Source of the DNA: Vibrio porteresiae DSM 19223 | GTDB lineage: Bacteria > Pseudomonadota > Gammaproteobacteria > Enterobacterales > Vibrionaceae | Direction of reading: 5' to 3' | NCBI RefSeq assembly: GCF_024347055.1 | Contig: NZ_AP024895.1 | Location: forward strand, 2,790,001-2,854,000 | Length of the DNA stretch: 64,000 nucleotides | Shown here: positions 27,694 to 36,592 of the stretch, piece by piece | Layout of the letters: every line of letters begins with the position of its first letter | Numbering within the stretch: the first letter of the stretch is position 1 | The notes under the pieces: model-generated | Told to the model about the DNA's origin: nothing | Seen by the model: only the letters and a program-made list of their open reading frames with translations | The model's database searches: none | Position numbers and translations under genes: made by a program

Positions 27694-29838
27694 CTAGAAA
27701 CTGTAATTCATGGATAAAGTGGCATTCAGCGGCGCACCGTAACGCACTTGATTACCCGAATCTAAGTAGTTGTAGTATTTCTTATCGAAGAGGTTATCGA
27801 TATTCAAATTCACACCCAACTTCTTCGTCACTTGGTATTTCACCATCATATCCACCAAGCTGTAGGCCGATTGGCTAACATCCGATACGTAAGTGCGACT
27901 TTGCCAGCGAACACCAGCACCCACGGTTAATTTTGGCATCCACTCAACAAAGCGATAGCTAGAGAAGAATTTCAACTGTTTACGAGCGTATTCGGTATTA
28001 ATCTCTGTGCCATCTTTATCTTCTGCTTTGAACTGGGTATAGCCCAGATTCACATCCAATCCCTCGGTTGGTTTGCTCGCCACTTGCACTTCAAAGCCTT
28101 TGCTCACCGCTTCATCAGCGGCCGTTTCTGCCTGCTCCAGAGCTGAACCTGGCACATAATAGCCTTCGTCGTCTTGGGCTAAGTTATCTTCTTCAATGCG
28201 AAACAGCGCAACGGAGAACTGCACTTTGTCATCGAAGTAGCGATTTTTCATGCCCACCTCGTAGGTGTCGCCTTCGATAGGATCGAGGAATTTACCATTA
28301 CGATCTTGCGCATTTTGCGGTTGAAAAATAGTCGCGTAGCTCGCGTAAACACGGGTCTGATCGTTGATGTCATACAGAGCGCCAGCGTAAGGCATAAAGA
28401 TGCCATCTTTACCGTAGGAAACATCTTCATCGTAGCTCATGCCGGTTTGTTGCCAGCTGGCAATGCGTCCACCGACGATCAGTTTTAGGTCATCGCGCAC
28501 ATTAAAACGTGTCGCAGCATAAAGTCCTTTTTGCACAACTTTAAGGTCGTTTTCAGCGGTAGAGCTGGTTGCCCATTCAGGCTCAGCAAAATTGCCATCC
28601 CAAGCATAGAAGTTCGACACATCCATGTAGGCGTTATCACCGAGCGCATCATAATATTGCGATTGGCGAGTCTGGCGGCTGTACAACCCACCGACAGTAA
28701 AATCATGCCAACGGTCAAACAGCGCATATTGACCATCTAAGTGCAAATCAAGGCTATCTTGCTTCACTTCCCCTTTACTTTTATAAGGGTAGCTCGCCAA
28801 ACCTGAACCATTATCTTCATCTAGATCGGTGCTATCTGCGTAAACATACAACAACTTAGACCATTGCTGATTTTCGGTATGGTTGTAGTGTGCTTTCCAT
28901 TTCCAACCGTTGTCCATGCTGTGTTCTAAGTCGGCATAACCACCCACACTTTGCGTATTCCAATAGGTCCATTTTGCCGCGGTACTTTGTGAACGGCTGA
29001 AATTGGTTTTATTCCCATTGGAATAGACACCCGGTAAGCCACCCCAAACCACGCCATCAGAATCGTCTCTTTGGTAGTTAACACCAACGCGGACCAATGT
29101 TTCATCGGTGATGTCTTTTTCAACCACGCCATAGAGCACATTGCGTTTGGTGCTGTAGTAATCGCTGTATGAGTCGGACTGTTGTGTTTTCGCCACAAAG
29201 CGACCACGTAACGAACCATCGTCATTCAAGCCGCTTTGCACATCCATCATCAAAGAGCGGTTGTTCCAACTACCGAGTGACGCTTCAACATTGCCTTTAA
29301 AATCAGCACTATCGGCATGCTTGTGTACTAGGTTAATCGACGCGGAAGGGTCACCGATACCCGTAGTGAGGCCAGTTGAGCCACGCACCACTTCAACGGT
29401 TTCAAACACCGACATATCCATCTGCGTTTCACCCATATCTCCAGCGGTATCGGACCAACTATAAGGGGTGCCATCAATCTGGAAGTTGGTAATGTCAAAA
29501 CCACGGGATTGATATTGAGTACGTACGTTATCGGTATGCAGCATCGAAATACCAATCACATTATCCAAAACGTCGTTGATGGACGTCATGTTGCGATCCG
29601 TCATGGTTTGCGCATCCACTACGGTGATCGATTGCGGAGTCTCATCGGCACTGATGTTTAGGCCGGTTCCGCTTTTGATCTCTGGCGACAGCATTTTGTC
29701 TTTGCCAACGACCGTCATGGTCTCAATCGTAGCGTTATCTGTTGAGCTAGTAGAGTTGTCCGCTAAGGCAAACGTTGGGCAAAGCGCCGCCACACCCCAG
29801 ATTGCAATCGCAACGGGTGAATAAGAGAAGTTTTTCAC
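27694..29838 (-). CDS. TonB-dependent ferric siderophore receptor (FhuE/FpvA type)
   Basis: The start is a GTG at 29838 with AGGAAC upstream. The 714-residue protein has a signal peptide (about 1-26), a TonB-box region (ETMTVVGK near 40-46), a plug domain (DETPQSITVVDAQTM... VVRGSTGLTTGIGDPSASINLV) and a 22-strand barrel ending in the canonical aromatic terminus LNATLSMNYSF. The family imports ferric hydroxamate or catecholate siderophores; substrate is not certain. The next gene upstream on the same strand encodes a siderophore-type binding protein and is 34 bp away, so they form an operon with an upstream Fur box. Confidence 0.9.
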   Translation of the reverse strand: MKNFSYSPVAIAIWGVAALCPTFALADNSTSSTDNATIETMTVVGKDKMLSPEIKSGTGLNISADETPQSITVVDAQTMTDRNMTSINDVLDNVIGISMLHTDNVRTQYQSRGFDITNFQIDGTPYSWSDTAGDMGETQMDMSVFETVEVVRGSTGLTTGIGDPSASINLVHKHADSADFKGNVEASLGSWNNRSLMMDVQSGLNDDGSLRGRFVAKTQQSDSYSDYYSTKRNVLYGVVEKDITDETLVRVGVNYQRDDSDGVVWGGLPGVYSNGNKTNFSRSQSTAAKWTYWNTQSVGGYADLEHSMDNGWKWKAHYNHTENQQWSKLLYVYADSTDLDEDNGSGLASYPYKSKGEVKQDSLDLHLDGQYALFDRWHDFTVGGLYSRQTRQSQYYDALGDNAYMDVSNFYAWDGNFAEPEWATSSTAENDLKVVQKGLYAATRFNVRDDLKLIVGGRIASWQQTGMSYDEDVSYGKDGIFMPYAGALYDINDQTRVYASYATIFQPQNAQDRNGKFLDPIEGDTYEVGMKNRYFDDKVQFSVALFRIEEDNLAQDDEGYYVPGSALEQAETAADEAVSKGFEVQVASKPTEGLDVNLGYTQFKAEDKDGTEINTEYARKQLKFFSSYRFVEWMPKLTVGAGVRWQSRTYVSDVSQSAYSLVDMMVKYQVTKKLGVNLNIDNLFDKKYYNYLDSGNQVRYGAPLNATLSMNYSF

Positions 29839-29872
29839 TGCAAGTTCCTAATCTATTGTTATATTTGATAAA

Positions 29873-30790
29873 TCACTTAGCTGGAAGGGTTAACAAGGCT
29901 TCCGTTGCTGCTTGAGCAATATGCTCAATAGAAGCCGCACTACCGTATGTCCAACAAGGTTCAACCGTTAGAAAATGGCCTTGGCGAACAAAAGGAAGAT
30001 GCTTCCATAGTGGAGAAGAGAGTAGTTTTTTCTCCTGAGCAAAAGGACGAATGTAAATCACCACGCCATCTTTAATCGCAGCCAGCGATTGCAGTGGCAA
30101 GTTCGTTTCACCCCATGCGGTTTTCTTTGATGGCAGAGCAGGCTCAATGCCAAGTTGAGAGAGTGCGTATTCAACCGTTGAGTTATTGCCATAAGCGGCA
30201 ACATGGCTGATATCAGCAAAGTGCACCATAGCAACATTAGGAATTTGATGATTAAAATGCTTATTTAGCGCTTCACGCCACTGCGCAATTTTTTGTGTGC
30301 GTTGTGCTAAATACTGTTTCGCTTCTGCTTCTTTTCCGACCACTTTCGCCATATTTAAAAAGGCTTCATCCACCGCTGGGCCGTTTTCGTGATCATCACG
30401 AAACGTATCAAAACTCAATACTGGCGCGATTTGGGTTAATGAATCATAAGCAGCGGGTTGACCAGAACCACTAATGATGACATCGGGTTTGAGCTGATGA
30501 ATTTGCTCCAAATTCGGTTCACCACGCATCCCCACGTTAGTCAGATTATCCGGCACTTTAGGTACTTTGACCCAAGTATCGTAGCCTTCTGGATCGGCGA
30601 CACCCACAGGTTTCACACCCAACACAAACATCGCTTCCGCTGCAGACCAGTTCAGCACAACCACGCGTTTAGCCGGTTGTTGCCATTCATGACTGCCGTT
30701 GGAGTCGGTGACTACAAAGGCTTGGGCGGTAAAGGTAGTAAGTGAGCCAACAAACAGGGCTAATCGAGCTACACGCTTTAAAATCATCAT
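29873..30790 (-). CDS. FhuD-like periplasmic siderophore-binding protein
   Basis: I choose an ATG at 30790 (MMILKRVARLALFVGSL), which yields a normal signal peptide ending AQA; the frame upstream to 30853 adds an atypical hydrophobic extension. The 305-residue protein has FhuD-like features: QPAKRVVVLNWSAAEAMFVLG, VGMRGEPNLEQIHQLKPDVII, and TVEPCWTYGSAASIEHIA at the end. It should bind the ferric siderophore delivered by the TonB receptor encoded downstream in the same operon. Permease and ATPase genes are absent from the window. Confidence 0.85.
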   Translation of the reverse strand: MMILKRVARLALFVGSLTTFTAQAFVVTDSNGSHEWQQPAKRVVVLNWSAAEAMFVLGVKPVGVADPEGYDTWVKVPKVPDNLTNVGMRGEPNLEQIHQLKPDVIISGSGQPAAYDSLTQIAPVLSFDTFRDDHENGPAVDEAFLNMAKVVGKEAEAKQYLAQRTQKIAQWREALNKHFNHQIPNVAMVHFADISHVAAYGNNSTVEYALSQLGIEPALPSKKTAWGETNLPLQSLAAIKDGVVIYIRPFAQEKKLLSSPLWKHLPFVRQGHFLTVEPCWTYGSAASIEHIAQAATEALLTLPAK

Positions 30791-30827
30791 ATTTATCACT
30801 GCTATAAAGAGGGTAAAACAAACAACA

Positions 30828-30850
30828 AGAATGATAACGATTGTTATTAG
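30828..30850. promoter_or_regulatory. Candidate Fur box for the siderophore operon
   Basis: AATGATAACGATTGTTATT is close to the Fur consensus and lies about 40 bp upstream of the binding-protein start codon, consistent with iron repression of the operon. Confidence 0.7.
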
Positions 30851-30853
30851 CAA

Positions 30854-31268
30854 TCGATTATACAGAAAAAACCTCCTTCTCCTAGGGGGTTATTATTTTT
30901 TGTTCGTATGAAAATGATTTTTTTTATTTGAGGAGTACCACTATTCCTCACGCAAAAGCGTTTTCAGACAAAGAGCGGCCGTAAACAGAAACAGCTCTAA
31001 CCCCACGTCTCCCCTGTGGATTACAGGTTTTATTGGCATATTTTTCAATCCGTGATAAATTCAAACCTATACACATCAATAGATACAGGCGAAGTACTTA
31101 CTAACTAGTGTACTAGCACGCTGGTCGTTAAAAACTTCGCTGCATGATCAAAAAAGGAATATCGGTCGTCTTCGTTTAGGTCAGAAAGGTTAAGCCATGC
31201 GGTTTAAACAAACGCACTTAACCGCTTAATCGAACACCGAGATTGAACAGACAAGGAAAAGAACCACC
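30854..31268. other. Intergenic region upstream of the ketopantoate-reductase-family gene
   Basis: This 415-bp stretch, between divergent genes, has a second A/T-rich patch near 30905-30930 that could extend Fur control, and an imperfect palindrome CTAGTGTACTAG at 31105-31116. No ORF or RNA gene is evident. Confidence 0.45.
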
Positions 31269-32246
31269 ATGAAACTTTGTATTGCTGGCGCAGGCGCTAT
31301 TGGTTGTACGCTTGCCGCTCTACTGGCCAAAGCAGGAAACACCGTTAACGTTCTAGCGCGTGGTGCAACATTAGACGCATTGCAAACCAACGGCATTTCT
31401 CTTAAAGACCTACAGGGTCAACATCGCGTAAATGTTGTAGCAAAGCAAAATGCCGCAGAGTTTGGCGTACAAGACGTGATTTTCGTTTGCACCAAAACCA
31501 CAGCGCTTGAAGTAATTGCCGAATCGATTCAACCCATGATTGGTGAGCACACCATTATTGTGCCAATGATCAACGGCTTACCTTGGTGGTATTTCCAAGG
31601 CATCGACAACCCGACTCATCAAGTGATCGAACGCTTAGACCCTACAGGCAAATTGGCTAAACTGCTGCCAGCGAAGCATTTGATTGGCTGTGTGACCTTT
31701 ATGACTGCGTTTCGTAAAGCGCCGGGAGATGTGGTGTCTGAGAACCCGCATTTGCTGATTTTGGGTGAAATCCATAATGAGCTGACTGAGCGCTTACAGC
31801 AGCTACGTGCCGTGTTAGAAGCGGCAGAAATTGAAGCTCGCGCGGTGGATAACATTCGCGACCAAATCTGGACTAAAGTTGCAGCGAACTTAACTTCTAA
31901 CCCACTGTCTGTGATTACCAAAGGCACGCTAAATCAGCTGTATGCTGACCCACGTTTAAGCCCATTGGTGCGTCATATCCTTGATGAAGTGCTATTAACA
32001 GCAGCGGCTTACAGCGCACGTATTCGCTTTAATCCTCTGCAAATCATGGAAATGGGCGCAGGCATGGGCAATATTAAAACGTCCATGCTGCAAGACTTCA
32101 CTGCTGGTCAACCGTTAGAGCTGGATGCCATTGGCTACTCGGTTATTGAATTGGCAGGCAAAGTGGGCATTGAAATGCCGCGCACGAAACAAGTGCTCGA
32201 CATGGCAGCGTTTATCTCTGAGCAGGATTTGGCAAGTCGCGCTTAA
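31269..32246 (+). CDS. Ketopantoate reductase (PanE/ApbA) family dehydrogenase
   Basis: The 325-residue protein has the Rossmann motif GAGAIG at residues 7-12, a VTFMTAF/LGE middle segment, and the family catalytic Lys region WTKVAANLTSNPLS plus the C-terminal all-helical domain ending TKQVLDMAAFIS. The family reduces 2-oxo acids, classically 2-dehydropantoate, with NADPH. Position next to the convergent iac cluster suggests a catabolic 2-oxoacid reductase rather than the pantothenate enzyme, but that is inference. The ATG has AAGGA 10 bases upstream and the gene ends in a strong terminator. Confidence 0.82.
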   Translation: MKLCIAGAGAIGCTLAALLAKAGNTVNVLARGATLDALQTNGISLKDLQGQHRVNVVAKQNAAEFGVQDVIFVCTKTTALEVIAESIQPMIGEHTIIVPMINGLPWWYFQGIDNPTHQVIERLDPTGKLAKLLPAKHLIGCVTFMTAFRKAPGDVVSENPHLLILGEIHNELTERLQQLRAVLEAAEIEARAVDNIRDQIWTKVAANLTSNPLSVITKGTLNQLYADPRLSPLVRHILDEVLLTAAAYSARIRFNPLQIMEMGAGMGNIKTSMLQDFTAGQPLELDAIGYSVIELAGKVGIEMPRTKQVLDMAAFISEQDLASRA

Positions 32247-32267
32247 TATTTAATGAATTAAACGTCA

Positions 32268-32290
32268 ATGGGGCTCTTTGCGAGCCCCAT
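32268..32290. terminator. Rho-independent terminator after PanE-family gene
   Basis: ATGGGGCTC / GAGCCCCAT close a 5-base loop, followed by TTTTTA on the plus strand; located 22 bp after the stop codon. Confidence 0.88.
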
Positions 32291-32422
32291 TTTTATGGTC
32301 AACATTTCCCATTTAACTTCCAAGGGACAGAGTCCAATTACGCTTCCCTATCCTCTAGGAACAGGGGTTACATCGCCCAAATTTTGGACTCGTTTCACTT
32401 GGGATCATTATCTTTAGATCGT

Positions 32423-33715
32423 TCATTTTTGATAGATGCTGGTTAGTAACCATTTGGCTTGAGCGAGCAGTACATCATCTTCTCGCTGATAACCCACTAA
32501 CTGCAATCCAAGCGGTAAACCTTGTTTATTGGTGTAACCAGGAAGAGTCACGGTTGGCAAACCTAACACTTGCCATGGTCTGCTCATGTGAGGTGACCCA
32601 GTGCCTTGGGTACTCAGAGGTGCAATTCCAGGCGCGGCAGGGGTTAAAATCGCATCGTAAGAACTGAGCTGCTGCTTAAGCCACAATGCAAGTTCAGTCA
32701 CCTGATTAAGGGCATCGATATACTCTTTACGTTCCATCGCTAACCCATTGGTTAACAAAGTTTGTAGCGGTTGACTAAGCAGCTCTTGATGGCGTGATTC
32801 ATAGGCCAAATTACGACACACTTCCCATGCCATGATCTGCTCGTGACAGTGCACTAAACGGCGAATATTGTCCGTATCCGCCATCACGTCCACCACCACG
32901 CCGTGATCTTCTAACCTAGCACTGAGCAGAGATAATGCATGTTCCATTTCAACACTCACCTCACCGACTAATCGCCCCGGGCAAACCAAGACACGTTGCA
33001 GTGGAATTGCTTGGGGTAACGCCTCAAGCGTGCTATCTGTGCGCAATAAAATGGCGCGTAGCAACTGAATATCTTCCACTTTTGCGCCATACAAACCGAG
33101 CGAATCCAGTGACTGTGCTAAAGGCTGTCCACCGCGTAGCGAAAGCTCGCCACGACTGGCAACATAACCGATAGTCCCACAATAGGCCGCAGGGCGAATC
33201 ACGGAAGCAGCGGTTTGTGAACCAATACTCATTGGCACCATGCCATCAGCCACTGCTGCGGCAGAACCACTTGAAGAGCCGCCCGGCGTGCGCTCGCTAT
33301 CAACTGGGTTCGTCGTTTTGCCCGCTTTGAAATAGGCAAATTCGGTGGTCACTGTTTTACCTAATACGATACCGCCCGCTTGTTTAATCAGCTCCACGCA
33401 GGTGGCATCATCAACAGGAATACGCCCCTGATGAATCGTCGAACCCATGGCGGTGGGCATTCCTTTAGTGTCGATAATATCTTTAATCCCGACGGGAAGA
33501 CCTTTTAGAACACGGGTGCTCAAAAGCGCTTGGTGCTCATGATAGTAGGCAAGATATTCGTCGCGACTCAAACGATATTGCCAAGCGCCAACTTGGTCTT
33601 CTCTTGCTTCAATCTGGTCAAAGCAAGTGTGAATCCAATCTTCTGCACTACGCTCTCCTTGAGCTATCGTGCGTAACATCTCTACTAATCCTGGGAGTGT
33701 TGCTGTGCTGTTCAT
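32423..33715 (-). CDS. iacH: IacH-like amidase-signature hydrolase
   Basis: A 430-residue amidase-signature enzyme. Residues about 66-160 contain VGIKDIID with the catalytic Lys, the Gly/Ser-rich ERTPGGSSSGSAAAVADG with the cis-Ser, and SIGSQTAASVIRPAAYCG with the nucleophilic Ser, all intact. It is the last gene of a nine-gene minus-strand cluster whose order matches iacABICDEFGH of indole-3-acetate degraders, where the amidase IacH is thought to act late in the pathway. The 46-bp gap to iacG and GAAAGAG ribosome site fit operon membership. Exact reaction is not established here. Confidence 0.85.
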   Translation of the reverse strand: MNSTATLPGLVEMLRTIAQGERSAEDWIHTCFDQIEAREDQVGAWQYRLSRDEYLAYYHEHQALLSTRVLKGLPVGIKDIIDTKGMPTAMGSTIHQGRIPVDDATCVELIKQAGGIVLGKTVTTEFAYFKAGKTTNPVDSERTPGGSSSGSAAAVADGMVPMSIGSQTAASVIRPAAYCGTIGYVASRGELSLRGGQPLAQSLDSLGLYGAKVEDIQLLRAILLRTDSTLEALPQAIPLQRVLVCPGRLVGEVSVEMEHALSLLSARLEDHGVVVDVMADTDNIRRLVHCHEQIMAWEVCRNLAYESRHQELLSQPLQTLLTNGLAMERKEYIDALNQVTELALWLKQQLSSYDAILTPAAPGIAPLSTQGTGSPHMSRPWQVLGLPTVTLPGYTNKQGLPLGLQLVGYQREDDVLLAQAKWLLTSIYQK

Positions 33716-33761
33716 TTTCTCTCTCTTTCATTGGGCAAAAGGTGACTATGCATTCAATCCA

Positions 33762-34268
33762 TTAGCTGGCTTTTTGCATCGAAGAGACGTCACCCAGAGA
33801 GTGATAACTGCGATTGAAGTAGACCAAGCCAGCCCCTTCAGAGCTCACTTTGGCGGCTTTCACTTCACAATAAAAAACGGTGTGTGTACCGATGTCGTGC
33901 ATGTCACTAATCACACAGTCAAAGCCCACCAAAGCTTGTTCTAAGACGGGTGAGCCTGTTTCAAGAGTTAGCCAGTCGTGGCGCGCAAATCGCTCTTCCG
34001 AGGTCAGATCGCGATTAGCAAAATCCCAAGAGATGTTTTGATGATGGCTGCGAAGCACATTCACGCACAGCACACCATTTTTCTTAAAATGCGGATGAGC
34101 AAACGAGTTACGGTTCATGCACACCAAAAGTGTTGGCGGCTCGTCGGTCACGCTGGTGACGGCTGTGGCGGTAAAGCCAAAACGTCCCGCTTCACCATCG
34201 GTGGTAATCACATTCACTGCTCCACCGAGTAGGGCCATTCCGTCGCGAAATAGATGTGTATCAATCAT
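33762..34268 (-). CDS. iacG: IacG-like flavin reductase (RutF family)
   Basis: The 168-residue protein has the flavin-reductase (RutF/HpaC) fold signature: LLGGAVNVITTDG, FTATAVTSVTDEPPTLLVCMN and a C-terminal HTVFYCEVKAAKV. It supplies reduced FMN/FAD to a two-component monooxygenase, most likely the IacA homologue in this cluster. It has a strong AAAGGAGTG ribosome site and is 46 bp downstream of the IacF-like reductase gene. Confidence 0.88.
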   Translation of the reverse strand: MIDTHLFRDGMALLGGAVNVITTDGEAGRFGFTATAVTSVTDEPPTLLVCMNRNSFAHPHFKKNGVLCVNVLRSHHQNISWDFANRDLTSEERFARHDWLTLETGSPVLEQALVGFDCVISDMHDIGTHTVFYCEVKAAKVSSEGAGLVYFNRSYHSLGDVSSMQKAS

Positions 34269-34314
34269 GGGTCACTCCTTTGAATCATTAATCCGTTTCT
34301 GGGTTACTCAAGCA

Positions 34315-35289
34315 CTAGATATCGAGCACTAAACGGGCGCTTTTGGCTCGCGAGCAACACAAGGTAATTTGGTCGTTATCTTCTTTCTCTTCATCGGTGA
34401 GATACACATCGCGATGATCCGGCGTACCTTCCAACACATCACAAAGGCACGTACCGCAAGTGCCCTGCTCACAAGCCACTGGCACTTTAATGCCTGCCGC
34501 TTTAAGCGCTTGGGCAATGGTTTGGTCTTCTTCGACTCGAATAGTGATCCCGCTTTGCGCTGCGACCACTTCAAAGCTGTTGCCGCCCGTTTCGACTTCC
34601 GCACTGAAATACTCGCGGTGCAATTGTTCATCGCTGTAGCCCAGCGCTTGTGCGGTATCAAGAACGCATTGCATAAAGTTGTCTGGACCACAGACATAAA
34701 GATGCGCGCCTAGTTTTTTCTCTGCCGAAACGCCATCAGCTAGAACAGCGTTAAAATCCAAACGCTTACCGTCATGTTCGGTGGTGAAATAGCAGGTCAC
34801 ATTGTCGCTAAAAGGCGCGCTTTGCAGTTCATCGACGAACCCACATTCAGCGCGGTCATGAGCGCAATACCACAGTTCAAACGGCTGATTAAGCTGATGC
34901 AGGCGATGCGCCATCGCAATCATCGGGGTGACACCGATACCACCTCCGACCAAAATGGTTTTAGGGCTATTTTCTGTTAAGGGAAACAGATTACGCGGCG
35001 CACTGATCTCCAATGCCACACCGGGCATCAAGGTATCAAATACCGCTTGTGACCCACCGCGCGAGTTGGGATCTTTTAACACCCCAAGACGATAGCTCTG
35101 TTGCTGAGCAGGGTCACCGCACAAAGAATATTGGCGTACTAGGCCATTGCTTAAATGCAGGTCGATATGAGAACCCGCATCAAACTCTGGAAGTAACTGA
35201 CCATCTGGCGCGGTTAACTCGAGGACAACCACATCCTTACCTTGTACTTCCCGTTTATTGACGACCACAGTTAAGAGTTGTTCAGACAT
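34315..35289 (-). CDS. iacF: IacF-like ferredoxin-NAD(P)H oxidoreductase (VanB/phthalate type)
   Basis: This 324-residue reductase has an FMN domain (RQYSLCGDP near 53), an NAD(P) domain (VGGGIGVTPM near 115) and a C-terminal plant-type 2Fe-2S ferredoxin with Cys motif CEQGTCGTCLC plus a fourth Cys in TLCCS. That architecture is the phthalate/vanillate oxygenase reductase type that feeds electrons to a Rieske oxygenase. Here the partner is the IacC/IacD oxygenase encoded upstream. All four Fe-S cysteines are present. Confidence 0.9.
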   Translation of the reverse strand: MSEQLLTVVVNKREVQGKDVVVLELTAPDGQLLPEFDAGSHIDLHLSNGLVRQYSLCGDPAQQQSYRLGVLKDPNSRGGSQAVFDTLMPGVALEISAPRNLFPLTENSPKTILVGGGIGVTPMIAMAHRLHQLNQPFELWYCAHDRAECGFVDELQSAPFSDNVTCYFTTEHDGKRLDFNAVLADGVSAEKKLGAHLYVCGPDNFMQCVLDTAQALGYSDEQLHREYFSAEVETGGNSFEVVAAQSGITIRVEEDQTIAQALKAAGIKVPVACEQGTCGTCLCDVLEGTPDHRDVYLTDEEKEDNDQITLCCSRAKSARLVLDI

Positions 35290-35327
35290 CCTTGCCTCCT
35301 GTTACCACACGTCTTCGCGCATAAGTC

Positions 35328-36098
35328 TTAGCGCATAAATAGTCCGCCATTCACATCCCAAGTTGTACCGGTTGTGAAGTAGGCTTTAGGGCTGGCAAGC
35401 TGCACCACCACATCCCCGATAAAATCAGCATCCCCAAGGCGACCAACTGGAATCGCATTGAGTAATCCCGGCAGGCGCTCAGCAGGCACTAACTCTTTTA
35501 CCATCGGTGAATCAATCGGACCCGGAGCCACGGCATTTACCGTCACACCACTGGCCGCTAGCTCTTTGGCAAACACTTTGGTTAGAGTGATGATGCCGCC
35601 TTTTGATGCGGCATAATGAGCACCGGTAGAAGTCCCGCCATTTTGCCCCGCTAACGATGCCATGTTGACGATGCGACCATAACCTTGGCTCGCAAAATAG
35701 CGGCCAATCACCTGACACCCAGTAAAGGTTCCGCCAAGGTTGATGCTTACGAGCTGTTTGAAATCTTCCGGTTTCAGCTCCATGGTTGCGACGGCTTTGG
35801 TCATCGCAGCATTGTTCACCAATACTTGAACACTGCCCCACAAGGTAATGACATGATCCAACGCTTGAGCAAAGTCAGCTTCTTGCGATACATCCAGTTG
35901 GCATGCTTGGGCGCGCTCTCCAGTAGGATCTAACTGATTAGCCGCCGCTTGCGCCCCAGCAAGGTTGATGTCGGTCAGCAGCACTTTGTAACCTGCAGCA
36001 AACAGGCGAGAAGCGATGTGCAACCCCACTCCTTGCGCCGCGCCGGTCACCATAGCGACTTGGTTTTCGATTTGAGAGGCGATCGATTGTTCTATCAT
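35328..36098 (-). CDS. iacE: IacE-like short-chain dehydrogenase/reductase
   Basis: A classical 256-residue SDR. TGAAQGVGLHIA at about 17-28 is the coenzyme motif, NNAAM is the structural motif, and Ser147-Tyr160-Lys164 (SLAGQNGGTSTGAHYAASK) form the catalytic triad. In iac clusters the SDR IacE acts on an oxidised indole-acetate intermediate. It starts 9 bp after the IacD stop with AAGGAGAG upstream, consistent with tight co-translation. Confidence 0.87.
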   Translation of the reverse strand: MIEQSIASQIENQVAMVTGAAQGVGLHIASRLFAAGYKVLLTDINLAGAQAAANQLDPTGERAQACQLDVSQEADFAQALDHVITLWGSVQVLVNNAAMTKAVATMELKPEDFKQLVSINLGGTFTGCQVIGRYFASQGYGRIVNMASLAGQNGGTSTGAHYAASKGGIITLTKVFAKELAASGVTVNAVAPGPIDSPMVKELVPAERLPGLLNAIPVGRLGDADFIGDVVVQLASPKAYFTTGTTWDVNGGLFMR

Positions 36099-36107
36099 GA
36101 TCTCTCC

Positions 36108-36590
36108 TTAGAAAATAAAGCTAACGGTACGTAGGTAACCTTCCGCATGCAGCAGTTTGACCACCTTTTGCTCGATAGCGAAGCTGTCATCTTTAGGCAC
36201 CAGCGTGAATTCCACATCCGCTGGATAGGTAATCAAATTACCGTGGCGCAGTTCATTTAGCGTCATAGCGCAGCGCACCAAAATGCGATCTTCACCCGCA
36301 TCGAGAACTCGAATACGAGAAACCATACGCACAGTGACCGTAGCTGAAGCAGCCGATACCGATTCACCACTTTCAAGACGTGCGATACGCATGCGACGCA
36401 TTGCACCATCGTCATAAGCCAAATTGAGTGTACTTTGATAATCGGTAACTTCACGATCGGTAGGCACAATGTAGTGACCTTTTTCTGTCCACAAGCCAAG
36501 CCACTCTTGGTAGCTGCGATGGTCCAAAAGGTCGGCTTCATACCACAGGAAAGCGGCGACTTTGTTTGCTAATTCCAATTCGTTGATCAT
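36108..36590 (-). CDS. iacD: IacD-like aromatic ring-hydroxylating dioxygenase beta subunit
   Basis: The 160-residue protein is the small cone-fold subunit of Rieske dioxygenases: FLWYEADLLDHRSYQEWLGLW near the start, the conserved Arg-rich RMRIARLESGES, and RCAMTLNELRHGN. It structurally supports the alpha subunit. Its AAGGAGG ribosome site lies in the last codons of iacC, so the pair is translationally coupled at a 1:1 ratio. Confidence 0.9.
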   Translation of the reverse strand: MINELELANKVAAFLWYEADLLDHRSYQEWLGLWTEKGHYIVPTDREVTDYQSTLNLAYDDGAMRRMRIARLESGESVSAASATVTVRMVSRIRVLDAGEDRILVRCAMTLNELRHGNLITYPADVEFTLVPKDDSFAIEQKVVKLLHAEGYLRTVSFIF

Positions 36591-36592
36591 GA

